The notes: generated from the sequence alone by a model not told the origin. Counted from the stretch's first letter, positions 10,799 through 24,400 are shown. The stretch is 64,000 bases of DNA from Crossaster papposus (GCA_037893245.1 JBAIAA010000078.1:620001-684000), one strand, 5' to 3'. Program-made: numbers and translations.

Positions 10799-10871
10799 GG
10801 GCAAGATAGCTCAGTTGGTAGAGCGCCGTTCCTGTATTCCGGAGGTCGCTAGTTCGAGTTCCGCCTTGCCA
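10799..10871 (+). tRNA. tRNA-like sequence, probably a pseudogene or SINE head
   Basis: GGCAAG pairs with CTTGCC over six acceptor positions. The D arm GCTC-AGTTGGTA-GAGC is perfect and matches an A box. The anticodon stem has only three good pairs (CCG/CGG) and the T stem is poor, although GTTCGAGTTCC resembles a B box. If folded conventionally the anticodon would be TGT (Thr), but U33 is missing. A functional tRNA is unlikely. Confidence 0.4.
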
Positions 10872-11990
10872 ATTTATTTGTTCACTTTGAAATTTATGCA
10901 AATTTACATAGCCAGTTTCCCTTGTGGTTTATTTGTTTACTTATAATTATGTTTGAAACTTGTACCAAAGATGGGTAAATAAACTGTAGAGTTTTCCTAT
11001 AATGATTTTAAGGTATGTGGCCAAAATTGGAAACAAGATTTCCTTTATTACACTAAATAAATAGCTACCAGCAAATAAACTGAAGATATTACTTTTATCA
11101 CTTGTATGTCCAGTACGTATAAACAGTTTTAAATCAACACCTCACAAATTCCTGCGTGTCCTTTTTATGTATTATTAAGTTACTAAAGATTAAACGGTTG
11201 CCACAAAAAGAAAAGGTGTACTGATAGTAGTATAAGGCACACGCACATGTGTGGCAGTCCAGACTGCGCATGCGCGCCAAAGGCGCTAGTCGTTTGCCCC
11301 ATATTTGTTGGGGCGGCGTTGCGTTTGCTCCATATTTGCCCATCCTATTGCTCCATAATATTTTTGCTCCATGTTTTAAGGGACATTTTTTTAGGGTTAT
11401 GGTTTTTGTTCGTTGTAGTGGTGTGTGATGGCGAGCCACGCAGTGGGGAGCCGCTCGGCCCACGGCAGTGTTCGGGAGGCACGAAGGGCCGATAGCCCAA
11501 ATGGCCGATACGCGGATGGAAACATGATGATAGTGCATCATGCTGCGCGGGTTTTGATTGTCTCACGACAGTGTTAAAAAGCATTGGAGGTTCGGAAGTG
11601 ATTTGTTAACGTACCACGCAGCACCATGGAGCTTCATAGCTCCATGGCAGCACTAACGAACGTAAAGGTCTCGTTTGTATTTTCACGAAGTGAAAACAAA
11701 GCGTTTGATTCCACGACGTCTGACAAGACGGAATGAAAAGGGTAAAAATATTTTAAATATATATATTTTGCCCTTTGTACCTATTGCTGCCGTGTCATTG
11801 TAGGTGTACGGTATATGTAATCGGTTATCTCCGAACTCGACCGATAAAAGCAAATATGAACTACCCTTTTGACCCGAGTGCCTATTGTGCGACCTGTTTT
11901 TGAGTACCTACAGGTACGTGCCACCTGTTGTATCCTAACCGTGTATGTATAATCGTTTATCTCTGCATTCGAGAGATAAAAGTCAAACAC
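10872..11990. other. Intergenic, no gene seen
   Basis: AT-rich, with a short GC-richer patch at 11260-11530 and a small hairpin (CCATGGAGCTTCATAGCTCCATGG, about 11623-11646). The open frames here show no recognisable protein features. Confidence 0.5.
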
Positions 11991-11997
11991 TATTTTC

Positions 11998-12125
11998 AAT
12001 CATTTATTGCTCTTTTTACTCATTTATTGCTTTTTTACTCTTTTTTAAACTCATTTATTGCCATTTTTACTCATTTATTGCTCTTTTTACTCTTTGTTTA
12101 CTCATTTGTTGCTCTTAGTTTACTC
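11998..12125 (+). repeat. Minisatellite (TCATTTATTGCTCTTTTTAC)
   Basis: About six imperfect units of roughly 20 bp, each TCATTTATTG(C)... followed by a T-rich end and AC. Confidence 0.75.
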
Positions 12126-12165
12126 TTTTTACTAACTTGTTACTCAAGTTCTAATACCAAACTGC

Positions 12166-12360
12166 GTACTAAACAGGTCAAAAGAAATAAGTCCCCCCTG
12201 GGAAATTTGCATTTTTTGGAAGACAGTTAGGTTCCTTAACCTGTTACAAAAATGTAAAATGTAGTCTGAAATGTTACACATTTATTGTGCAATAAAGTAT
12301 TACCCAACAGTTAACCTTCGCCTTGAAATGCTGCCATTTATTAAATGTGATGACCATTTT
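12166..12360 (+). repeat. Remnant of the 3' end of an additional tandem unit
   Basis: Matches 52172-52272 plus 52713-52780 at the end of unit B (shared AAACAGGTCAAAAG, AAGTCCCCCCTGGGAAAT, CAATAAAGTNTNACCCAACAG). It lies immediately left of unit A, as expected if another unit once stood upstream. Confidence 0.6.
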
Positions 12361-13195
12361 ATGTACAGTGACGTTACTATGGGGGAATCGTACTATACAT
12401 TGTATACCATCATTTTAGGATAATTTGACGGTTATAAGATATAAAGAAATAAAAACTATTTGAAATTGTTTCCCTATACATCGGCCCATTGTTTGTAGGG
12501 AAAGGGCGGGGTATTGTATGGGGGGAGGGGAACAAGATGGACAAAACTCTAAATCTTCGAAAAACGTAGAAAGGAAATTGTATCATGTATATAAGGCAAT
12601 GTTATATTGGCGCAGTACTCATTTTAAGTTTGATCATAATGCAATTTTGAAAATAAAGTCACGTAAAGAAAATAACCATTGAAGCCATTTAGGTAAAATT
12701 GTCTTCAAGGTACCACATACTAATCCCATAAAACGATATGATACTTGACTGTTTTTGATACCATTTCGTACTGAACACCGCTGCTGTTAAAGGCATACCA
12801 TTTGCTTTTGCTGTAATTTTTGAAAATGGATGGGTTAGGGGCTTTATATTTGATAGTAAATATACCGGTTTTAATTTGTTGTGGTATTATAAGCTGGAAA
12901 AACCAAGAAGGCAAGGCTGTTCTTGCAGTCTGGTTCCTTAACTTCTTTCAGGTTGTCAACAAAACTTAAAGATAAACTCTGGTACAGTCCAAATACAAAC
13001 AGTCATTCCCTTTACAAAATCATTCCCTTTAGGCCTATACCACAATGTGTTTTGTGGAAGCATCCAATTTATTATTTAGTGACTTTATAATGTGTGTAGG
13101 GTATCTTCACACATTAAATTGTGATTGCACTATTTACAGGCATCTCAATGGTGTCCGTTAACCAGTTGGCGTCGAAGCCATGTATACAAATATAT

Positions 13196-14242
13196 ATGTG
13201 AGGAGGCGTTCTTAGCTGTTATTGTTCAATTTTTATAAGTTGTGTCTCTCTCCGCTGAACGGTGGCGCCCTTTATTTTAACATTACGTTCATGTAAAAGT
13301 TTGATGACCCAAGGCTCCTTACTGCCTGCACAATCTTTCACAGGTGAGAACGTCAATTTTTGACTGATTATTTGAACCTAAATTTTGGAGATTACACTCT
13401 AATGATACTTGTCCATTATTATTTCCAGTTTATCCGCTTGGGTCTATAGCTCATGCCTATTGTACTTTTTATGTAAAACGTGGTACCAAAAAGTGTTATT
13501 TTGGAGTTTGGAAACTTGTGTCGAAGTGTCAAAAGTTTAGCGGTGACAGTTGCCGTGCGTTGCGTTTCTGCCAGAGCACAATATACATGTACATGTACGT
13601 GCTGTATGTGGTGATTTGTGGAGGCAGTTAGCTTGTTGTGCGCGCGTGGAATAATAATTTAATTACAATGTATTACATTGCTGGTTGTGGCGGGTTGCAT
13701 GGATGTCGCTATGGTGCGCTTGACTTTGGGGGAATGGGCGTGTATTTTCTGTGTACATGAATGAGTGTTAATGGGCCCAGCGATGTGTGTTTGTGTCCTA
13801 TACCCCTCCTGCCTAGCGTTTCTGTGGCATCTTTGCGACCTACATAATCGGGGATATTTAATTATTGAGAAATTGATGATGACATTTGTTGAAAGGAATG
13901 TTTATTGAAAAAAGGAGACAAATTAAGGCACAACAAGTTGGATACAGTAATACTATAGTCACTCTTATTTTTATTAATGTGCATTTTAAGTAATTATACA
14001 GTCACTTTTAGTTTGTTGATATTCTTTCAAATGTCAGTCATATTTGTTCATGTATTACAATTTGTCTAATAATTATCTTGTCTGACTGCCTGCACAATCT
14101 TTCACAGTTTGTGCAGGTATCCCACAGGCGTATACGGCAATAAACCCGGCCCTGGCTGGAGAGAGACCCCAGAAAGAACCTGCAGTTTGTCCACTCTTTT
14201 GCCGGGAGTAATTTCGGCACGGATCTAGCCCCACCTTACAAC
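13196..14242. other. Segment present in unit A, absent from unit B
   Basis: Unit B joins ATATATACAATATCTTTTTC at 35815 where unit A has about 1.05 kb extra. The motif ACTGCCTGCACAATCTTTCACA occurs twice in it (13321 and 14086). I see no gene. Confidence 0.6.
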
Positions 14243-14962
14243 TACAATATCTTTTTCTCCGGAATTCGAAACGACAAGTCATAAGCAAGGCCGGAAATAT
14301 CTGTTAGCGACTAGCTCGCAGTGATGAGCGAGGGTGTGCTACCCACAGTTGTCGGCCTGAACCCTTCTTAATAAGTGCCAACGGTTTAATACAATGGTTA
14401 ATAATGGTTTTAACAAATGGTTAATAAACTTTGTGAGTCCGGTCAATGTCAAAATAATCCCGGTGTTTACTGGTTAAGAACTGAATCCCAACATGGTCTG
14501 CATGACAAGCTAAAAAGAGCATCAATTCTCAGATACCCTCTAGACCCCAACCAGACAAAACATGCAGGCACAGGCAAAAAAGGTGAAAAGGTTAGCACAA
14601 GGTCAAAGTCCTTAATATTCATTGCCACTGATTGGCTCAGATCAAGCCAACTGGTAAGCAGAGAAAAAGCAGCACCAAATTATCCTCATGGTGCCAGTGA
14701 AGAGCATCCCTTCAAACGACCGCAGGTCACAGACTATTTTCAGGTACTGCAGCTTGGCTAGCACCTCCGTCGGATGCTGCAAAGCAGAAAAGTAGATTCT
14801 TAAAAATGCCATTGAAAGTATAGTCTGCTGGATGCAGTCATGTAATCCCCGGGATATAAAGTTGTTTCCCAGCTAATGTTGGTATCATTTTATACCCCTG
14901 GGAGATAGAACTTTCTCCCCTACAAGCATCTTAGGTACACATGACAATAACCTCCTGACGTG

Positions 14963-15168
14963 CAGTGGCACAACTAGGATTGAATTTGTAGAGGGGAACC
15001 TGGGGTGCAACAATTTGTAAAGGGGGGAGGGGGCACTGAATGGCAACAGAATATTGTTAGTGTGCAACAATTTTCAAATTGGGGAACCCACCTGGGGGAA
15101 TGGACCTCCAACAGGGGGTATGTGCCCCTCATGCCCCCCCCCTCCCCCTACCCATAGTTATACCACTG
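14963..15168. mobile_element. hAT-like MITE, unit A copy
   Basis: Ends CAGTGGCACAACTAGG and CCATAGTTATACCACTG form a 16-17 bp imperfect inverted repeat of the CAGTGGCGTAACTAGG type common in hAT MITEs. I could not see a clean 8-bp duplication. Confidence 0.6.
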
Positions 15169-16190
15169 CTCCCCTGTCACAATGACATTTTAGACCTGTT
15201 ACAAACTGTCAACAAACCACCCCACTACTCTCCCATAGCTTTTGTGCCGGCTGGTCACCAACTGCCAGAGCCCAATGGATGAAACCACCGTAACCTACCT
15301 TTTGGCCCGGTGTACACAGGCACTGGCTTTGCTTAATATATCAGTCTCTTCAGTTCCTTGGCTTTCATCTTCTTGGCCACAGAAGGTGGCACGAATCGCT
15401 CCACTCCGTCTTCCTTCCTGCAAGGATACGAAAGAATCCCAAACTTAATTCATTTTGTGTCCTTCTAATTTTAACGTTCAACTTGTATACACTCGTAGAA
15501 GAAATGCTGCCTACTTCTCTGCCACATATCGTGCTTCATATGATATTTTACGCACCGTCTTGACTGATGTGAATATATAGCAATAAGCTGACGTTGCCAT
15601 GGTCACCTTGGTTTAAGCCAACTTAATTCTGCGCATGTTTGAAAAATTAAAGCGAAAATTCATCGTTGACAAAAATCTCCCTTCTTCCTTTTAAAGAATA
15701 ATAAGCGATTCCATCCATGTTCGGTGGGTGTCATCCAATAATGAAGAAGTGATTATGGAATTGTGCAAAATTAAATAGTACATGTACTATTAAACTAGTC
15801 TGGCCTTGATGCGCGTGTTTTACGGACAAACTGAATGGTAAAATCATTTGAAAAAAGAAACGTTATAGTTTTTAATATTTAAAAGAACAGTCACAGCTGA
15901 AACTCACCGGTTTTTGTATGCAATCTTAGTTGGTCCTGATGTAGGTCTACTGAAATGCAACGGATACAATTCCTTTCTTGAAAAGAATGACCTTTAAAGT
16001 ATTTTGTTTAGATTAAGTATAGGGGAGGGCGGGGCTAGTCCGCCCTATGTTCTTTCTCACTGGCCTAGATATGTAAATTTGCAGGCTAGAAAGCCATACT
16101 TTTTACATTTGAAAGCACTATGTCTTGGCTAATTATTACCACATTTGTTTGAACGACAGGTCTTACAGTAACAGCAGGAGTAACTCATAA
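15169..16190. other. Intergenic segment of unit A with no unit B counterpart
   Basis: In unit B this interval is replaced by 36745-37140, which instead resembles 20860-21060 (the ACATCCCGGAGTGGTTGCACGTGCG repeat). No gene recognised. Confidence 0.5.
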
Positions 16191-16194
16191 AGAC

Positions 16195-16275
16195 AAGTAA
16201 GCGAACTTACTCCACACCCATCCTGTTGGGGAAGGTTCGCCAACATGGTGAGGCAAGTTCGCTATATTAAACAAA
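16195..16275. repeat. Foldback motif (AGCGAACTT...AAGTTCGCT), unit A
   Basis: A short inverted repeat around ACCCATCCTGTTGGGG-AAGGTTCGCC. The unit B copy is at 37145-37208. A related GGGCGAAC-rich sequence lies at 17620-17715 and 37735-37815 in inverted sense, so these may be the two ends of an old element. Confidence 0.45.
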
Positions 16276-16685
16276 AATAAAAAAAAGCACAAACTATCAT
16301 ATAATTGCATATAACTGTTCTTATAAATGTTTAGTTAAGACGCTTTAACCTAGATGTAAATACTAGCTTGTGTTTTGTTATAAAAAGTTCCGTCTGTTAA
16401 AATAAATGAATATAAGCAAACCAAATGGTTATGAACCACAACTTGTGATTTCTGAGCAACAGTTTCGTCTCATTAAACTGCTCTAAACTGAATAGTTATT
16501 AATCACAACTTGTGAATTCTCTTTAGTAATTGAGGGTAATCTTTGTCTCATTAAACTGCTGAAAGTAAACTGAAAGTTCTAGCAAACTAAATATTAATGA
16601 ACCACAACTTGTAATTTCTAATCTAAGTACAACTTTATCAAAGTATTCTGGTTTCATATAGCATCTTAGCATATGTATATGTTAA

Positions 16686-17556
16686 AGGAAACATGCAGTC
16701 TAACATTTTCATTACGCATTTTTTGTTTTAATTTAATACTTATAGATTTATGTGTATTAAATGTGAATAAAAAGCAAAACTGGTTCTAAAAATGAGTGAC
16801 GTAAACTACCGAGGCAGAACCCGGACAAATTCTCGATAGTCGGTATGCGACGTCTAGGTACGAGACGAGTTCGCGTGGCCACGTACGCACATTGTTGTGT
16901 GTATATGCACCCACAGTGTACGAATCGCGTACGCTTTGTGCACGGGAATCGAATTTCACATGGACGATTCACAGTATTTCTTATTCAGACACGGACTCTC
17001 GAGCGAGGGTAAAGATGGGGCCCCTCGATCTAGGCGCTCTAGGTCGAAGCACGACCGCTCAAAATGTTCGCTGCAGAGGGCCGAAAATCACTAGGCCCGC
17101 CCGGAACCTCTTCGCTCTGGTAAGCTTTACTTTGGCTGTCCAAATCCTCCGATATTTAGGATCAGCCGGAAACAAATGAAGCCTTATTTCACCCTTAGTA
17201 GTTTTGCTACACCTATAGCAGCTACACACCTAGTCGGCATGACCGAAAACTGTTGTATTTTTACCCTGATTCAGAATGAAAAACCATGTAAAGACGGACA
17301 CTTGCAATGCGCGCAGTCAGTATACGATAGGCCGGGTAGCAGCGCGTCGAGTCTCTGCCTCGATTTTCGTCATACCCCTCGCGAGGTTTTATGTTAATGA
17401 GGCTTCTCTTCGAGGAGCGGAGTGGTTTGACCAAAACTTTTAAAAATTATTTTCTCCCATTTATCACAGTAAATAAACACAACCACACACATAATGTTGT
17501 TGTCAACATTATACTTTATTGATTTAAGCAAAACAAATCCTTATTATATGTTTCCT
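16686..17556. mobile_element. 871-bp TTAA-flanked element in unit A only
   Basis: Ends AGGAAACATG and CATATGTTTCCT-like (ATATGTTTCCT) with TTAA on both sides (16682-16685 and 17557-17560). Unit B shows the precise empty site ATGTTAATTTCACC at 37673-37686. Internal sequence is GC-richer than its surroundings and has short open frames with no recognised protein. The TTAA target points to the piggyBac/Kolobok type. Confidence 0.85.
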
Positions 17557-18146
17557 TTAATTTCACCTTAACATGTGTATATTTAGCTTGCTTAAATAAA
17601 TAATAGGCATATAAATGGGATAGGACAAGTCCGCCCGTGCACCACCGTAGGGTGAGTCCGCCACAGGGCGAACCTGTCCCACTCTATACAGGGCGAACGT
17701 GCCCCAAAGGCTCATCTTGTGTTTAACCACGTCGTATGCATCATTAACAGAGTTTGTAACTGCATAATTATTTTGGCAAGTCTATTATCTTCTAAATGAC
17801 AATAACCACTAAAACCATTTTTGTTAATGTCTTGGGGTTTATAGATTATTATTGATGCCAAAAACGTTTACTTACATGATATGTAAACGGTGTTTTGATG
17901 ATAACTTTATGAGCTTGTAATTGAGCCTGCTCGTGCAGCTATTATAGGAGTTTTATCATGTCGTGTGTAATCTATTTACATCATCGAAACTTCCTCCAAT
18001 GGCTGTAGTAGTGAGAAATCACGTGGTGGGCGGACTCTCCCTTAGCATCTCCTTTGCGTATAATGTTATTGCTATGTCGTAACCCTGCGCCTGTACAGTC
18101 CGTTGTGAAAACGGGATGGCAATTGTTGTACGCATTATTACCAACA

Positions 18147-18485
18147 ATGGACAGCGTAGGAGGCGGTTCGTATGCCGCTCTCACGGCCAGCGTGTTTTTT
18201 GGGATTATCTTGAGTTGCTTTGGCGATACGGTAGCGACTTGCCCGCGAGGATGGTGTGGTTTGGTGGGTGTTTCGCTGGTTGGTTTCAACCACAGCGTGC
18301 GTCGCATTGAGACTCGTACTCAGGGGCTGTGCCACAGGGCGTGCACGATCGAGCCATGGTGCCGCTCTGTTAACTACAAGTTGGACACCAGGCTATGCCA
18401 ACTCGTTTATAACGCCTCTCACCACAGTGCCCCCGATAGTTTGGTCCCAAGTCCAGGCTGGTTCTACTCCTACATCGACACAGAG
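18147..18485 (+). CDS. Copy A exon 1: signal peptide and PAN-like domain
   Basis: 113 codons, phase 0. Hydrophobic core ALTASVFFGIILSCFG, then CPRGWC. PAN-like core GLCHRAC, EPWCRSVNY, TRLCQLVY. The donor is GAG|GTACAG. A second possible donor six bases on (CAG|GTAAAT) is lost in copy B (CAGATAAAT), so I prefer the first. CCAAT and CACGTG occur upstream (about 17996 and 18020), possibly promoter elements. Confidence 0.78.
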
Positions 18486-21400
18486 GTACAGGTAAATCTA
18501 CGTTCTTTCTTTACAAGTACATCACCAAAATAAAGTGTTTTTTATTTTTGCATACAATTCATAGAATTCCATTCATAGAATTCATAGAATTTCTAACAAA
18601 ATATTAACATGAACAGTTCTCAACCAATGAAAAGTCACAACTTAATAAAATCTTATACAATGTACAACAAATCCTGATCATGTTCTTCTGGTATAACCAC
18701 AGATTGTTTACAAAATGCCCCATTTCCTCATGTTTTTTAAAGCAAGTGTGTACGTTATTTGTATTGGTCAAATCACTAGGCTAAGCTATAGTTGGCATTC
18801 CTATGCTGTTTTTATGGTGACAGGCAAGTGTGCATTTTCAAGGAAATTTCCAAGCTTACTACCGTAAGTGCATCAAAGTAACTTAATTTTCAAAGACCAA
18901 TCCACAAAGAGTACTTTGATTTACTAGACACAGTCTAGCCTCTTGAAAACTTAAAGGTAGGATACACCATTTTCAGATATCTAAAATATTTACTACCGAA
19001 TTATTAAGAAATATCTTACTCATTTGAAAGTTAATAATGATTCTAGGCATCTAGCAAAATATTTGCGCTATAAATATCCTCTAATTATTCCGAAAAAATA
19101 AATTTTATAAAGAAAAATTCGCGATCGCCGTCCGGCGATAAAGATAACATAAACAAAGATAACATAAGAATAACTGCTCGACGCCTGTTGAAAACAATCG
19201 CTGTTTTTCGTGCTTTTCTCGGCATCCATGATTGCAAAACTTCGGACAGGTCAGTTAAACGATACTTAATATAAAATACTACCCTCCCAATCTACCCATT
19301 CATGAAAATTCAAGCAATTACCAATGGCGTATCCTACCTTTAAAGGTAGGATACACCATTTGCAGACATCTAAAATGTGTACTACCAAAATATTATTAAA
19401 TATCTTACTTACTTAAAGGTAAATAACAATTGCAGGCATCCAGCAAAATAAATTTCAAATTTAAGTCTGAAGTCGAAAGATATAGGCCTATTGGTTGAAA
19501 TATAATGTGCAAATACTGCGAGGAAAATTGGGGAAATGTGATGTCACATGACTCCCGATAATGTAATCACGACGTCATCCTAATGTTCGTCTATAACACA
19601 TCCTGGAATACTTGCATACCAAGTTTGACCGTAATCGGACTTGTACTTCCAGAGACACAGAGGTTTGGAGTTCCATAAACGAGGACTATAGAAACAAAAA
19701 GTATCGAAGCATAATACACGGTGCGGGTGAATGGAACTTATCAATTGTGTCGGGATCTGGACTGATAAGAAGAAGGAAAATAAACCGTTAGGGACAAGAT
19801 TGTGTGTAAGTGTAAATTTGTACATAAATATCTCAGTGTGAAATTGATTTAAGTCATTAAGAGTGAGTGAGGATACGTAGCCTGGTAAGTAAAGGTGCAG
19901 AGTGCTCCGAATGGTGTGAGGAAGTGCAAATACGAATAGCTTTTGTTAAGTCTCCGATCATAGCCCGCCGAGCTCCTTTCTCAATTAAAAAAAGTTACCA
20001 ATAGATTTCATTTCAATTCGTGCTAAGTTCATGAAATTCGTCTTATGGGACGATAGGTGTTGAACCTATAAAGCAAATTCGGTGTTTGTATTGTTTTTCA
20101 TCCTTCAATTTGAAGCAGTTGTCGTTTAATTTCGTCCTGTTTATTCTGAAACGTTATGGTTAGAAAATGAATTGAAGTGACCAAAGAATTAAAACCAATG
20201 ACAAGAAACAAATACCAATGTCTATACACCAAGGTTTTTTTTTTTTAATGCAATGCGAATTTAACGTCATGAAGCATTTCCTGCAAAATACGGCAGAGTT
20301 GAATCTGTTCAACTTTTGAAAATTCTCGAAAACTTGTTCCTCGCGCAGAGTATGGACCGGCTTCTATTTCTCGCTGTCATTTATTTTTTTAAATGCTGCA
20401 CACGTAATTAATATTACAACACGACTTAAGCCTTCAAATGTGGTGTTTAAAACCATTCGAGCACTTAATGGAATAGTATGGTAAAACATTAATGAAAAGC
20501 ATCAATTTTCACTTCAAGAACTCGGCCCAATGTCATGGCTCTGCCAAAACATCTGATTAATTAATTAACCAAGTTAAAACGTGTAAATTTACGTTTTTCG
20601 TAAAAAACACTGCTCTCATTAAATTAAAGCTTGGGCCTGTGTCTAACGTCGTGCTTCTGCCGTGTCAAACTAAAAGAGGCCGACTCAGAAGAAAGACGTA
20701 ACAAGGCACCAAATGACGTCAACTTAATTTTCGTCTATCCTGGAATACTTGCATACCAAGTTTGACTCTAATCGGGCCTGTACATCCAAAGATAGAGGGT
20801 CCTAAAATGTGACGTCACATGACACCCGCTGACGTCACCACGACGTCATCTTAATCATTTTTAGCACATCCCGGAGTGGTTGCACGTGCGCACGATGATA
20901 ACATTTCCAACCATTTGATAACATCGTGCCGTAATGCCCATCTGTTGAGATTGTTACTTCACTTTCTACCCAACAATTCGTGGTTGGATCAAGGAAAATA
21001 ATAATACCAAATAGTTGGGCAATGTTTGCCTATAGCTACATGACTAACTACGTTGTCGATTTTTTTGCTAATGCTAGGTTCTCACTACCACGATTCGCGC
21101 CACGATTGAAATCGTGGTCTCAATCGTGGAGTAAATGTGGTGATCCTATACCTCTTTCTCCTTACGGTTCTTTTTTGCGACCTTATCCGTGTCTCTTTTG
21201 CGTTTGTGCGTGTCTCTTTCGCGGTGGTGTGTTTTTCTTTTGCGGTGGTGCGTTTCTCTTTCGCGGTAGTGCGTTTCTTATTCGCGGTAGTGCGTTTCTC
21301 TGTTATGGTAGCGTATCTCTCTTATAGAACGTGTGTCTCTCTATTTCAGGGGGAAAATTAATTTTTGTTCACAGGGGTGTATTTCTCTTTTATTGTGATT

Positions 21401-24400
21401 AAGTGGCGGCCGCTACTTAGTCACCCGGTGCCGCGACTGTTATTGTCTTGCAGAGACTTTGGAGCCAATTTAAAATTTAGGGTACTGTAAACTCTTGAAA
21501 GAGAGTTGAGCTACCATGAAAGAGAAACGCAACAACCGTGAGGAGAAACACATCTTCGTAACAGAAATGAGGTACCTGGCACTAACGGCCTTCCGTACGT
21601 TTCTCATTTTTCATATAATTTTACTTTGTCACGAATACATAATTTATTTGTATAGGCCTAGAGCATGTATTTAGCCAGCATGATTACAAATTAATGTGTA
21701 TGATGCTCGTCCTTGCGCGGCACTTAAAATAGATGGCAATTCCTCAGTTTATGGTTATCATGTTGTCAATAAACCATGAAAAACAGTAGGGGGGAATTGC
21801 AGTTCTGTTCCAAATTTTATTTTTTATCTCGTCTCTCTCTCCCTCTGACAAATTTCTACGTGTGTTCCAATTTTTGTTTTATCGTCTTATTCGATCTGTA
21901 TAAAATATTATAAACATGTAATATGTATTCCCATCATATAAACGCATTATGTTAATATGTGTATGGCTCAGGTAATGAAAACACACAGCGATCTGTATAA
22001 ACATGTCATGTGTATTCCCAACATATAAACGCCTATGCCTATAATTATGTGTACGACACAGGTAAGGAAAACACGCAGCGATAGAGTGACAATGTAGAAA
22101 GACCTCGACCACAATACCAGCAATTTAGGTAAATGACAGATATCCTGCAAGTAATATACAATAGGCCGTGATAATTTGAATAGAAAGTAAATTCTATATC
22201 GTTATTATCTACAATTTTTTTGAGATCGTCTAACGTCTTTTTCGTCAAGTTATTAAATTTACTCTCTTCGCGTTTTATACCGCGTATATAATCTTGACGA
22301 GTAGGCTTTTCTCGTTCGTAATGCGAGATGTTAAATTTGTCCACGTATTTTTCTAACGTAGCTTTATTCCACCGGCTGTACCCTTTCGGCGTTGGTTTGT
22401 TTTCTTCCCCCATATTTATATATAGATATTATTATTTAAAAAAACAACATTTTTTTCTCCAATATTTGCTAATTTTGAAAAAAATCGTCAGTATTGACGT
22501 CAATATTCGCGACTTTGCGGAAAGTCGTAAAAGTTGTCGCGAATATTGACGTCAATATTCACGATATGCGTAGTCTCTTCAGGGCCACCATAGATATTGG
22601 CATGAACCCGCCTCGGATCAAAATTTGTGAAGAAGAATCTGGCGCCTTGAATCGGTCAATGTATAATAATCTCGTCTTGAACTGGTTAAACATCGGAGCA
22701 ACCTCTACTTATCACTTTTTAATTCTATAATGTTACACTTTTTTGCAGACTGGGACTGAACTTGAAGCCTACCGTATAAAGCGCACACAGGAATGCCAAA
22801 AGCGTGGAGTAACTATAGGCAACCATGAGTGCTGCTTTTTGGCGATACGCTGCTTACTGCTGACCAATTCTTTGTAATCTATGATAAGGTGACATACAAG
22901 ATAGATTCACTCATCAAGGCAGTAGTCTGTTTCAAGATATTCTTTGTGTTCAATGCTGAATACCACTGTGAGACATCTGATTCATGGACATTAATCCAAA
23001 GAGGTATCTATGAAATCACCACCCCGTACGATGCTGTGACCCCCCCCCAATTGACGGAGATTCTGAGTAATATCAAGTGTTAAGATTTGACTCCTACAAA
23101 CATGTACATGTACAAGCACATGTACATGCACATGCATGCACATGTACATGTACAATTTATATACCAGTTTGTGTCGCAGGACGTGTTGTGTTTACAGTCA
23201 AACAAGGTCCATAGTGAAGCCAGCAATCTCAATGAACCTTTCCAGGTGATAAGTAGTTTGCTACACTTTTCCCGAATCACAATTCACCGCTGTGTCGGCC
23301 ATTGTGTAAAGCGACATAAGGTTGTGCGCATGTGATCTCTTTGAATTATGTGTTTTCGTCAGATGCAGAGCAAACCCAACAAGTGATACAAAAACTTGGT
23401 TTGAATATTTAATTGTTTCCATCTTGAACGGAGTTTTCCGCAACTCGGCATTGCGGTCTAGTATTATTATACCCCTGTTAACGAGTCTCATATATTGTTT
23501 GAGGACACGTTTGGGAATATGCGGTTCTAAGATTTCGGACCCGAGTGGGTAAATATCGGGCTGAATACTGTTTTAAAAAAAATTGCCGCGTATTCAGCCC
23601 GAGATTTGCCAACTTGGGTCCGGAATCTAGAACCGTGTATTCCTAAACGCGTCCTCAAACAATATACGAGACTCATTAGTGTTCTTTCGTTTTAGACGGT
23701 TTCATACGACATGGTAGACTGTGTACGTCTCTTAGCCAATCAAAAGCCGTGCAAAACAATAAGGCCCTCCCACCGGGGACTATAGCAGTAAGATGCTCAT
23801 TTAGTTGTGGAATTTGTCATCTTTGTTCAATTTCTATACCTTGTATTGTGCCCGTTGGAGTCAGCGGGGAATTTTAGTAGCCTAGACAAACGAGTTGCTA
23901 GCTGTAAGGATATGCCATGCGTAGACATTTTCATTCATTTGGGTTTGATGAAAGCCGCTAGAGGAAGGGGGGGGGGGGGGGGGGGGGGGCTTTATCAAAC
24001 TCCATTGCCTAATGACTGCAACGTCTATAGTTGACAAAATTGCAAATTTTGGGTGCGACTCCTAGTGAATAACAAATAACCACTCAACTTGCTTCCAAGC
24101 TCGACGGTGGGAGCAAAGGCTTACTATTCCTCGCCTCTTTATTGTTGTAATGTAAATGAGCCAACTCCAACCGCTTATTTTGATGTGGTAGGGCTACCTA
24201 AATTATTACGAGCGAACACTAATATTCTTGTATTCATTTTTCAACAAAGCTCCCTGCAATACCGAGAGCTTAATCGTCATTTTGGGTGATTGATTGCTAC
24301 TACAATATTCACAACTTGGAACACAAACGAAGCGGAAATGTAACGGTTTCATTAGTGGCTTTTAGCTTTATTGAACTAGGAACAAATACAGTAAATATTT

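Noticed and set aside
21206..21310. Heptad-like membrane or coiled peptide
   Set aside because: A 21-bp minisatellite gives a 7-residue period automatically, and units vary between copies without frame constraint.
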